This document shows positions 16,655 through 22,729 of a stretch of DNA of 64,000 bases, piece by piece. The notes under the pieces are model-generated. The model was not told the origin of the DNA, made no database searches, and saw only the letters and a list, made by a program, of their open reading frames with translations. The position numbers and the translations under genes were made by a program. The first letter of the stretch is position 1, and the number at the start of each line of letters is the position of its first letter. Source of the stretch: Paenibacillus rubinfantis (GTDB lineage Bacteria > Bacillota > Bacilli > Paenibacillales > Paenibacillaceae). The stretch spans positions 744,001 to 808,000 of the forward strand of contig NZ_LN909065.1 of the NCBI RefSeq assembly GCF_001486505.1, read 5' to 3'.

Positions 16655-17178
16655 GATTATGTATTGAGTTATTACGAGCAAAGAGATCAGTTCGATCATT
16701 GCGTCCGCGCGCGGCCGCCGCAAAAACGCTTCGCTCTTTGCTTAAAAGATAACGTACTTAGTTACTAGAGAGGAATGACAAGACCATTTTAACGATCTGC
16801 CGAAATTGAGGTCAAAGGACCAAATTATCAATTACAGCCGATTTTTCCGAAAAATATCAGTTAATCTTGAATTTCCTCACTTTTTCGATACAAAGCCCCC
16901 CGCCACTTTAACCTACGTATAACGTAAGCCGGTTATGACAGAGGGCCGTCACCATCATCCCCTCGCAATAGAAAGTTTGCACACAATATATTGCGATTCA
17001 GGGACATTAGCTGGGAGTGCGCATCTGGCAAGAAGAGTTACGCCCCGGTTGTAAACGCCGCATTCATGCGGCCGTGCGTGTCATTCTCGCCCGATTTCCA
17101 CAAATTCATGTTACCACTTATATTTGCTCAATAGATGCTCAACTTGGGTTCATGTTGTGGTCAGTTTGTGGTCAAAAA
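16655..17178. other. Gene-free stretch with an imperfect palindrome
   Basis: No supportable reading frame with a ribosome site was found on either strand. At 16910-16934 the sequence AACC TACGT ATA ACGTA AGCC GGTT is an imperfect palindrome that could be an operator or hairpin. A frame crossing the terminator (start near 16723) looks spurious. Confidence 0.5.
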
Positions 17179-17922
17179 TCAGTTTTCAATCCAGCTCTCA
17201 TCCCAAATAATATAGCCTGCACCTACACTTAAAGTGCTACCAGATTCAAATACGACTTTAAATTCTGTTTCTCCGTTGGTTACAATCTCATTTGATAGCA
17301 CCTTTCCATCTTCAACCTTACCAGTTGAAACAGATGCACCTTTTGAATCCAAAATGGTGTAGTTAGCCTTTCTATCAATATGATCTTCATTGTCCTTGTA
17401 ACCAATCAACACCCCAATACGCTTGGTCCCTGATGGAACTGCAAATGCGAAATCTTGCTTTGCCACGTTCACTTCGTTTACAACAAACGCTTCTTTATAC
17501 TGCGTTTCTCCGAACAATAATTCTTCCTTATTCCGTGTAACACCGCTGTTTGCGTAATTCTTAATATGCTTCACTGTTTGATCGCTGAAAGCTCTTCTTT
17601 GACCTGGTTCAAGTTGACTACCTTCTTGATCTTTGGAGACATTAATGACAATTTGCTGCTTAGATTGGTCAAATGATACTTCCGCGCCGGTAGCCTCTGC
17701 CACAGCCCGAAGAGGAACGTATGTAGTGCCTTGATAGCTAATAGGAACCGCCTTATTCCCGTTTGCATCTTTTGGAACCCAGGCAGATCCGTTCAACAAA
17801 AACGAGATCCCGTGATTCAAGTTGGCTTGGATGCGTTCAAGAGTCGATGCTGCTGATGCCCCTGCTGAATAAGATAGCAACACCATACTGAATAATCCGA
17901 TTGTAATTAACCATTTTTTCAT
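17179..17922 (-). CDS. Secreted stalk-domain protein (copper amine oxidase N-terminal-like)
   Basis: A 247-residue secreted protein. The ATG at 17922 is chosen for the GGTGG seven bases upstream and because it gives a clear signal peptide (KKWLITIGLFSMVLLSYSAG, cleavage near ASA). Residues about 45-100 are a stalk-type domain: VPISYQGTTYVPLRAVAEAT followed by VSFDQSKQQIVIN, the family found in large numbers in Paenibacillus. The remaining 140 residues are beta-rich and probably bind a surface ligand. It sits in the accessory zone with AT-rich composition, which suggests a lysogenic-conversion gene. Ligand and role unknown. Confidence 0.85.
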   Translation of the reverse strand: MKKWLITIGLFSMVLLSYSAGASAASTLERIQANLNHGISFLLNGSAWVPKDANGNKAVPISYQGTTYVPLRAVAEATGAEVSFDQSKQQIVINVSKDQEGSQLEPGQRRAFSDQTVKHIKNYANSGVTRNKEELLFGETQYKEAFVVNEVNVAKQDFAFAVPSGTKRIGVLIGYKDNEDHIDRKANYTILDSKGASVSTGKVEDGKVLSNEIVTNGETEFKVVFESGSTLSVGAGYIIWDESWIEN

Positions 17923-17972
17923 TTTAAACCACCGTTCCCTTCTATTCGACATATTATGTATTTCATACTTTA

Positions 17973-17981
17973 TGATATAAT
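17973..17981 (+). promoter_or_regulatory. Extended -10 promoter for the plus-strand small gene
   Basis: TGATATAAT (TG-n-TATAAT) lies 58 bases upstream of the start at 18040 in the divergent gap. The -35 region is weak. Position and orientation fit the small plus-strand gene. Confidence 0.6.
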
Positions 17982-18039
17982 GGTTGTAAAAATAATACAA
18001 TATATCTAATTTAGACCTTTTATGAGGGAGGAGATTTCA

Positions 18040-18231
18040 TTGCAGGCACTTACGACTGATTTGGAACTGCTTTATGCTGCACTTACTCAGATGGATGTTA
18101 AAGTATGTTATGAAGGTGTCATTCAGGAGATTGGTATCATTGATAAGGTGACTCCAATTAGTATCCGTTTAAAATCACAGAGTGAACGTGCCTATTTTAT
18201 CAGAGTAGGCTATTCTTTTTTTGTAGCCTAA
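18040..18231 (+). CDS. Small phage protein, TTG start
   Basis: A 63-residue protein. The TTG at 18040 is chosen because GGGAGGAG lies seven bases upstream; an ATG six codons earlier overlaps that ribosome site. The sequence LTTDLELLYAALTQMDVKV, then EGVIQEIGIIDKVTPISIRL and a C-terminal hydrophobic end look like a compact alpha-beta protein, perhaps related to small YolD-like or lambda-type unnamed genes, but I do not recognise it. It lies opposite to its neighbours with its own promoter. Confidence 0.65.
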   Translation: MQALTTDLELLYAALTQMDVKVCYEGVIQEIGIIDKVTPISIRLKSQSERAYFIRVGYSFFVA

Positions 18232-18236
18232 TACAT

Positions 18237-18266
18237 AAAAAAAGCCACTCAAAGTGAGTGACCATT
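18237..18266. terminator. Hairpin between convergent genes
   Basis: GTCACTCA CTT TGAGTGGC then seven Ts on the minus strand ends the KAP gene; on the plus strand the T-containing sequence is weaker but may end the small gene. Confidence 0.7.
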
Positions 18267-18298
18267 TTGTCAAAAAATGCTAATTACAGCTAACTTAA

Positions 18299-20014
18299 TC
18301 AATCTTCTACTTCAAAAATAAATTTCAAACGATGTTGAAGTAATTTATCGGTTTTACTAATTTGCTGATCGCAAACAAAGGATTTAAACTCTTCATAATA
18401 GTATGGAACATTCCATTGCTGTGCTATTTCCTTAATTAAGTTATTTATAAGATGACACCAGTTCCACTGTGATTCCGATATTTTTTTTGATGGAATAGGA
18501 AAGAAAAAATTAGAACCAGATATTCTTTCTAGAATTAAAGTTCTTAGTGTTTCGTCTGTTATATAGTATAACGACTCTTTAAATTGTTTTACAAATGACT
18601 TGAAATATGTTTCTTTATTATATTCAATATCTATATGATTCAATAATTCCATACAGTATTTGTGTTTTATAGTTTCATTGATCTGTTTAATTAGTTTCGC
18701 TATTCGCTCGTTAGAAAACCTATGATATATTGTAATCTCGTGCTCATATAAACTTTTTGTAACATCAAGCTTTATTAAATTACTATTTTCAAGTAATTTT
18801 ACAATATCGTCGTCATTTATGCCAAAATCAATAGACAAAACTTCACACCAGTCAAATGTATTTGATATTTTATTGATAATATATTCCAAATTTTCATCAC
18901 CATTTAAGCTTGTTATTTGATTTTTAGTATTTTCAATGGTAGCAATAATCTCAGGCTCTGATGAATAAAAATTATGTGGCTCTTCTTTATTTGCACTAAT
19001 GGAAGTAATTAAACTTAATAACTCATTTTTGTTATAAGTGCCTGTTTCATACCACTTTTTTATATGAAGAAGTAAACTAGTACTCATTACATTGTCAAGC
19101 GAATTTTTTAATATATATCGATTAAGGTATTCAACAACTCCACTTTCGCCTGCAAATTGAATGGCTCTTCTCATTGCAGCATTTTGGTCATTAGGGTCGT
19201 TATTCATCAGCTTCATTTCACAGTTATGCTCAACGATAAAAAAAACTGAAGCAAAGCACATTCGATAAAGATCAGACTTTGTGAACAGATCGCTAAAAAT
19301 ATCTTCCCCCAGAGTTTTTATCACTTCTTTTATGAATAGGCTTGTTTTTTCAAATGTTCTTAAATTACGAAATTGGAAGTCTTCAGCGAGAGGCTCTATA
19401 GTCGCCCACACTGATTCACCCAATATTTGAATTGGTGCTTCGTCGGCAAATTTCTCAATCTTATAGGAGCGATCAATAGCTTTTTCTTGATAACTCTGAA
19501 AAGTCTTCTCATCCTCTGGATCAAATTGCTCTAAAGCGGACACAAGGATAATCTTTACTTTTTCAATCTTGGAAAGGCTATCTACTATACCAAAAACTTC
19601 CCTTATATCCAGATTCCTGTGTTTTCGTTCCAAATCATCAAATACAATTATAAACTCATCTTTTCGATTCAGTTCCTTATCTAACGTTTTATGTAGGTTT
19701 TCAATTACTGGAATAGAAAGCGAAACACCATACACCGATACATCAAATTTCCCCATTTTTTCTCTAATTGTGTTCATAAATTTTTTAATATTTCCTCTCG
19801 GTGCTTTCTCAATAATACGAAAATAAATTTCTTGAATTATGCTGTTAACATCTTTTTTTCCAAACAATGAAACGTAACATGAATTTTCATAATTTTCCAA
19901 TGTATCTGTTATGTATTTTGTCTTTCCGATTCCCCAATTTCCATTAATTAATATCTTTTTATAGGTAGAATCTTTAAATTGATTTAGAATATTTGGTATT
20001 TCATTTGCTTTCAT
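18299..20014 (-). CDS. KAP-family P-loop NTPase, possible phage-exclusion protein
   Basis: A 571-residue cytosolic NTPase. Walker A NGNWGIGKTKYI at residues 24-35, Walker B FIIVFDDLER at 121-130 with the DDLER signature of KAP NTPases, and a sensor-like KIILVSALEQFD at about 154-165. The remaining 400 residues are helical and carry no nuclease or transmembrane pattern that I can see. KAP proteins include PifA, the F-plasmid T7 exclusion protein. The gene is strongly AT-rich, has hairpin terminators on both sides, and lies in the accessory zone next to the late regulator. A defence or superinfection-exclusion role is inference. Confidence 0.85.
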   Translation of the reverse strand: MKANEIPNILNQFKDSTYKKILINGNWGIGKTKYITDTLENYENSCYVSLFGKKDVNSIIQEIYFRIIEKAPRGNIKKFMNTIREKMGKFDVSVYGVSLSIPVIENLHKTLDKELNRKDEFIIVFDDLERKHRNLDIREVFGIVDSLSKIEKVKIILVSALEQFDPEDEKTFQSYQEKAIDRSYKIEKFADEAPIQILGESVWATIEPLAEDFQFRNLRTFEKTSLFIKEVIKTLGEDIFSDLFTKSDLYRMCFASVFFIVEHNCEMKLMNNDPNDQNAAMRRAIQFAGESGVVEYLNRYILKNSLDNVMSTSLLLHIKKWYETGTYNKNELLSLITSISANKEEPHNFYSSEPEIIATIENTKNQITSLNGDENLEYIINKISNTFDWCEVLSIDFGINDDDIVKLLENSNLIKLDVTKSLYEHEITIYHRFSNERIAKLIKQINETIKHKYCMELLNHIDIEYNKETYFKSFVKQFKESLYYITDETLRTLILERISGSNFFFPIPSKKISESQWNWCHLINNLIKEIAQQWNVPYYYEEFKSFVCDQQISKTDKLLQHRLKFIFEVED

Positions 20015-20080
20015 ATATTCGCCCCCAATATTTTTTTAACACGAACATGGTAACACATTTAAAAGTACAGCAATAATAGA

Positions 20081-20131
20081 AAAAAATCACCGTAATTTAT
20101 GCTATAGATGCAGAAAATACGGTGATTTTTG
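20081..20131 (-). terminator. Terminator of the late regulator gene
   Basis: A perfect inverted repeat AAATCACCGTA...TACGGTGATTT with a loop of about 23 bases, followed by a T run on the minus strand. It isolates the KAP gene from upstream phage transcription. Confidence 0.75.
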
Positions 20132-20134
20132 TTT

Positions 20135-20620
20135 TTAATAAACAGTATTGTCTTGCTCGAAAAATCCCATCAGCTTTAGCGTGTTCGCGATGCTCTCCTC
20201 CCCCTCCTCGATCCGCCGGCGAATCGTGCTATCGCTCATACTGCGCCGGAAGAAGAGTAGGGTTTCCTTGGCCGAATATCCTTTAAGGTACCGATAATCG
20301 ACTGCAGCCTTCGCGTCAGGGTCCTGAATCAATGCCCACGCCCTCCGGATCTGGTTCGTGTAGAACTTATACTGCTTGTAGACCCAGCGTTGTTTCTCGA
20401 CGAGAACTGCCGCATTCGCGGTCTTGTCTGCGTGCAGCTCATCCTGATCGATCCGGCGAGCCGCTTCCCCATCCACAGCGACTTGGCTCAATTCAGGCTC
20501 GTTCTCTTCAAAATCCCTCATCAATGAAACCATCTCTGTATATTTACCGAGAAGGAATTTGGTCCGCTGGATCTCAACTTCATTCGCCGAAGGAAAAAGT
20601 TCTTCTTGTCCCCATACCAT
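20135..20620 (-). CDS. Late transcription regulator, ArpU/RinA-like
   Basis: A 161-residue protein, start at ATG 20620 seven bases after GAGGGG; two earlier in-frame ATGs overlap the ribosome site. Helical throughout, with a C-terminal sigma-like helix-turn-helix (YLKGYSAKETLLFFRRSMSDSTIRRRIEEGEESI is the relevant stretch, residues about 115-150). It lies upstream of the accessory zone and terminase genes, in the position where ArpU-type activators switch on late genes of Bacillota phages. The family call is by helix-turn-helix pattern and place in the genome; direct targets are unknown. Confidence 0.8.
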   Translation of the reverse strand: MVWGQEELFPSANEVEIQRTKFLLGKYTEMVSLMRDFEENEPELSQVAVDGEAARRIDQDELHADKTANAAVLVEKQRWVYKQYKFYTNQIRRAWALIQDPDAKAAVDYRYLKGYSAKETLLFFRRSMSDSTIRRRIEEGEESIANTLKLMGFFEQDNTVY

Positions 20621-20644
20621 TGTCATTCCCCTCATTCCCCTTTA

Positions 20645-20714
20645 TGGTATAATGTCAAGAGGTATGGTTTTCCAATTAAGACCCCCGCGCCCGCCAAGGA
20701 TTGGGGGTCTTTTC
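20645..20714 (+). ncRNA. Possible small RNA: extended -10 promoter to hairpin terminator
   Basis: On the plus strand TGGTATAAT (TG-n-TATAAT, 20645-20653) is followed within 25 bases by a GC-rich hairpin, AAGACCCCC then loop then GGGGGTCTT, and a T-rich tail TTTTCATT. A transcript of roughly 50 bases would start near 20660 and end near 20714. It contains no reading frame of note. The hairpin alone may act as a bidirectional terminator between the upstream gene and the regulator. Tentative. Confidence 0.4.
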
Positions 20715-20715
20715 A

Positions 20716-20877
20716 TTACCATTTCAGATATTTGCCCCACCGGCCCTGCCTAGGAGCTATAATTTGCGAAGCAAACTGGTTCCGAGGATCTGGAGGTTTC
20801 TCCGCTCCGATTCGGCGGATATGTTCAGCGACCTGCTCCGGCGTCCAATACTTCACATCAAGACCCTTGTCCAGCAT
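20716..20877 (-). CDS. Small early-region protein
   Basis: A 53-residue protein from ATG 20877, whose ribosome site GAGGGTGATC lies in the end of the upstream gene. The N-terminus YWTPEQVAEHIRRIGAE looks like a short helix of excisionase or adaptor type, the C-terminus is basic (APRQGRWGKYLKW). No family can be named. Overlaps the gene before it by about 20 bases, consistent with coupled translation in the early operon. Confidence 0.6.
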   Translation of the reverse strand: MLDKGLDVKYWTPEQVAEHIRRIGAEKPPDPRNQFASQIIAPRQGRWGKYLKW

Positions 20878-21037
20878 CGAGATCACCCTCATCCTCTGAA
20901 TCATCAGCATCTGGCCCCTCCCCGTACATTTCAGCGCACGCCTTGGAATCGGGGAACATAAACATGCAATCGTCACCTGTAACACAATAATATCTGTTTG
21001 TATCGGGATCGTACTTCCCAGCAGATTTACAAGCCAT
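20858..21037 (-). CDS. Small acidic cysteine-containing protein
   Basis: A 59-residue protein from ATG 21037 after GGGAGGGTGATA. It has four cysteines in the first 37 residues (MACKSAG, YYCVTGDDC, SKAC), possibly metal-binding, and a strongly acidic tail (DADDSEDEGD). It overlaps the ASCH gene end upstream by a few bases. Unrecognised; a DNA-mimic or anti-restriction role can be imagined from the acid tail but is not shown. Confidence 0.6.
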   Translation of the reverse strand: MACKSAGKYDPDTNRYYCVTGDDCMFMFPDSKACAEMYGEGPDADDSEDEGDLDAGQGS

Positions 21038-21485
21038 ATTTATCACCCTCCCAATTCCAAATCCCCTGCTGCCCCTTTGCCGGGATCGGATCCGGCAGAT
21101 GGCGGACGTCGGCGAGCTCCCAAGCGAAACGGCCACTGTCGTACCATCCGAAATGGAATTCATTATCAAATATGTTGAAATGGGTTTTGCGTGTTTCCGA
21201 TTCCAACAAAACCATGCCGCCTAGCACATCTCGTTTTACCTCGAAACATTCCTTCAGTTCTGCCACGGCCACCACCGCCCCGGTAGGCAGATTGTTCGCC
21301 GTATAACCGTGCTTGGCTAATGTTGATTTGAAAGGCTCCAACTCGCAGGCATTCCGGTCTACCTTCTTGCCGGCATGGATCGCGAGCGGGCCGCGGTGCT
21401 TCGTGGCCCATCCTCTCGTTTCATACTTCTTCTCCCCGATGGCGATCAGCGTCGCCCAAGGTTGGAGGATCGTTATGGCTTTCAT
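21027..21485 (-). CDS. ASCH-domain protein
   Basis: A 152-residue protein with the ASC-1 homology (ASCH) fold. Visible: KAITILQPWATLIAIGEKKYE, then RGPLAIHAGKK near residues 30-42 and TGAVVAVAELKECFE near 67-82, then the aromatic C-terminus GRFAWELADVRHL. ASCH proteins bind RNA or nucleic acid and some act on modified bases; their phage role is not established. It starts with an ATGA overlap onto the previous gene. The family call is clear from the first 45 residues. Confidence 0.88.
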   Translation of the reverse strand: MKAITILQPWATLIAIGEKKYETRGWATKHRGPLAIHAGKKVDRNACELEPFKSTLAKHGYTANNLPTGAVVAVAELKECFEVKRDVLGGMVLLESETRKTHFNIFDNEFHFGWYDSGRFAWELADVRHLPDPIPAKGQQGIWNWEGDKYGL

Positions 21486-21718
21486 TCCGTCGTCACCTCT
21501 TTCTTAGCCCAGATGGCAAATGATTTAAGTGGAAGCACTCTCTCCTTGCCTACATTAGGGGCTTTACCATTAACTTGAAGATACCGGACGCCAGTATAGC
21601 TGATCGTACCAGCTATGTCGTAGTGTCTGACTTGCTCCCCCATGGCGATGACTTTGCGGACGCTTCTCCCTGTCTTGTTTTGATAGGTCATACCAACCTG
21701 GATTCCAGACTCCTTCAT
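21482..21718 (-). CDS. Small unknown early protein
   Basis: A 78-residue protein; the ATG at 21718 is preceded by GGGGAGG nine bases upstream and is preferred to the ATG three codons earlier. Beta-rich with basic patches (NKTGRSVRKVIAMGE). ATGA overlap with the ASCH gene. No known family recognised; likely expressed with its neighbours in the early operon. Confidence 0.6.
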   Translation of the reverse strand: MKESGIQVGMTYQNKTGRSVRKVIAMGEQVRHYDIAGTISYTGVRYLQVNGKAPNVGKERVLPLKSFAIWAKKEVTTE

Positions 21719-21734
21719 CGTGTACATCCTCCCC

Positions 21735-21959
21735 TTAGGTTATTGGAAAAACAGAATTCAATCTCTCAATCTCATGCTTTTTGATGATCCGAAAGTAACC
21801 AATCAACGCAGCGTCATGTTGCTCTCTGATTCCCTCCGAGAATAGCCCGCAGAGATGAAGCATCAGCTCGATGTCGGCCCGGTTGTTAGCGAGCAGGTAG
21901 AGCCTTATCTTGCCGTCACGTCCAGTGTTCCATTTAATCCGAGGGATTTCCGGTATCAT
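21735..21959 (-). CDS. Small unknown early protein
   Basis: A 74-residue protein beginning MIPEIPRIKWNTGRDG, with alternating strands and helices and one or two basic patches. It overlaps the LexA-like gene by a few bases, so it is probably cotranscribed. I do not recognise a family or function; its size and place are typical of early phage modules between replication genes and the late regulator. Confidence 0.6.
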   Translation of the reverse strand: MIPEIPRIKWNTGRDGKIRLYLLANNRADIELMLHLCGLFSEGIREQHDAALIGYFRIIKKHEIERLNSVFPIT

Positions 21960-22177
21960 GATTTTTCAACCACCCGCAGCATCCGCGGCCCTGGTCCCTT
22001 TGATACGTATCCTTTCTTGACCAGTTGCTCCAACAAGTTAAAGGCGGTTGATGAAGATTGTAGTCCTAGGTTTTCACCGATCTCCCTAACTGTCGGAGGA
22101 TAGCCGTTTTGGGCCACGAATGATTTTATGATTTCAAGCGCCTCAGTTTGGCGCTGGCTAAGTGGTTTGTCGTTCAT
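21956..22177 (-). CDS. LexA DNA-binding domain without peptidase
   Basis: A 73-residue protein that matches the N-terminal winged helix of LexA (residues 1-70): LSQRQTEALEIIKSFVAQNG followed by YPPTVREIGENLGLQSSS, the recognition helix, and VSKGPGPRMLRVVE. The dimerising and self-cleaving C-terminal domain is absent, so it cannot be inactivated by RecA like LexA. It would compete for, or recruit to, SOS boxes, or regulate phage genes. The ATG at 22177 follows GGGAGGTGAC. Homology call is strong; biological role is inference. Confidence 0.9.
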   Translation of the reverse strand: MNDKPLSQRQTEALEIIKSFVAQNGYPPTVREIGENLGLQSSSTAFNLLEQLVKKGYVSKGPGPRMLRVVEKS

Positions 22178-22328
22178 TCTGTCACCTCCCAACATTTTCA
22201 GATTCTCATTGATTAAAGAAACAGGTATACTACTATCTGTCGACTCAAACCGATAAGTACGAAGCCTGTGGTTGTCAAGTACGACCTAGATGGTGGAGAA
22301 AAAATATCATATAAGAGTTCTGACAACT

Positions 22329-22357
22329 GAAGAGGCGCTGCAGCCCTCTTCTTTTTA
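22329..22357 (+). terminator. Plus-strand hairpin with T tract
   Basis: GAAGAGG, nine-base loop, CCTCTTC, then CTTTTT. No gene clearly ends at this point; it may end a short leader RNA. Confidence 0.5.
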
Positions 22358-22433
22358 CTTTGTCAACCCCTATCTCCAAACCGCACTCCGCGACCGCCAC
22401 TTTACCCCCCTACCCTATCCATAAAAAAATATG

Positions 22434-22442
22434 TGATATACT
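22434..22442 (+). promoter_or_regulatory. Extended -10 promoter (TGATATACT)
   Basis: It lies 34 bases upstream of the start at 22476 with an AAGGAGGGG ribosome site in between. A -35 element is not obvious. Confidence 0.5.
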
Positions 22443-22475
22443 CCCCTTAATCTTATTAAAGGAGGGGAAAAACGA

Positions 22476-22691
22476 ATGAGTAAAACGTATATCCATGTGG
22501 ATGATGAGGTTATTGAAAGGGTTAAATTTGGTGTTGAAATGAAAGATCCAGATGCAATTTTAGCTAAGCAATGGGCTGATGAATTCTACTTAGAAAAAGG
22601 TAATTACTCAGGTATTGATGGCCATTTAAGCTCGAAGTTTGTAAAGAACAGAAACCCGGACGCTGTAAGAAAATTTGTTAATTTGAAGTAA
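22476..22691 (+). CDS. Small unknown plus-strand protein
   Basis: A 71-residue protein behind AAGGAGGGG with its own promoter and terminator, opposite to the surrounding early genes. Composition is AT-rich and polar (HVDDEVIERVKFGVEMKDPD), no cysteines. This layout suggests a lysogen-expressed moron or a small inhibitor; nothing in the sequence shows which. I do not recognise a family. Confidence 0.65.
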   Translation: MSKTYIHVDDEVIERVKFGVEMKDPDAILAKQWADEFYLEKGNYSGIDGHLSSKFVKNRNPDAVRKFVNLK

Positions 22692-22697
22692 ACCACT

Positions 22698-22729
22698 GTG
22701 CGCCGTTAATTCGGTGCACGTTTCTTTTT
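22698..22729 (+). terminator. Terminator of the 22476 gene
   Basis: GTGCGCCG, six-base loop, CGGTGCAC with one wobble pair, followed by GTTTCTTTTT on the plus strand. Confidence 0.75.

Larger units (their letters stand above)
22178..22475. other. Divergent control region between the LexA-like gene and a plus-strand gene
   Basis: No supportable gene. It holds a plus-strand hairpin with T tract at 22329-22357 (GAAGAGG and CCTCTTC) and an extended -10 sequence TGATATACT at 22434-22442 for the next gene. No clear SOS box is seen. Confidence 0.55.

Noticed and set aside
16502..16723. Minus-strand frame with hydrophobic N-terminus, considered as a small membrane toxin.
   Set aside because: It crosses a terminator hairpin and overlaps the cysteine-rich gene; no ribosome site and no antitoxin RNA seen.
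17017..17232. Plus-strand 71-codon frame upstream of the stalk-domain gene end.
   Set aside because: No ribosome site, overlaps the 3' end of the stalk gene, no protein-like pattern.
22275..22430. Short plus-strand frames before the 22476 gene.
   Set aside because: They run through a hairpin with T tract and lack starts with ribosome sites.
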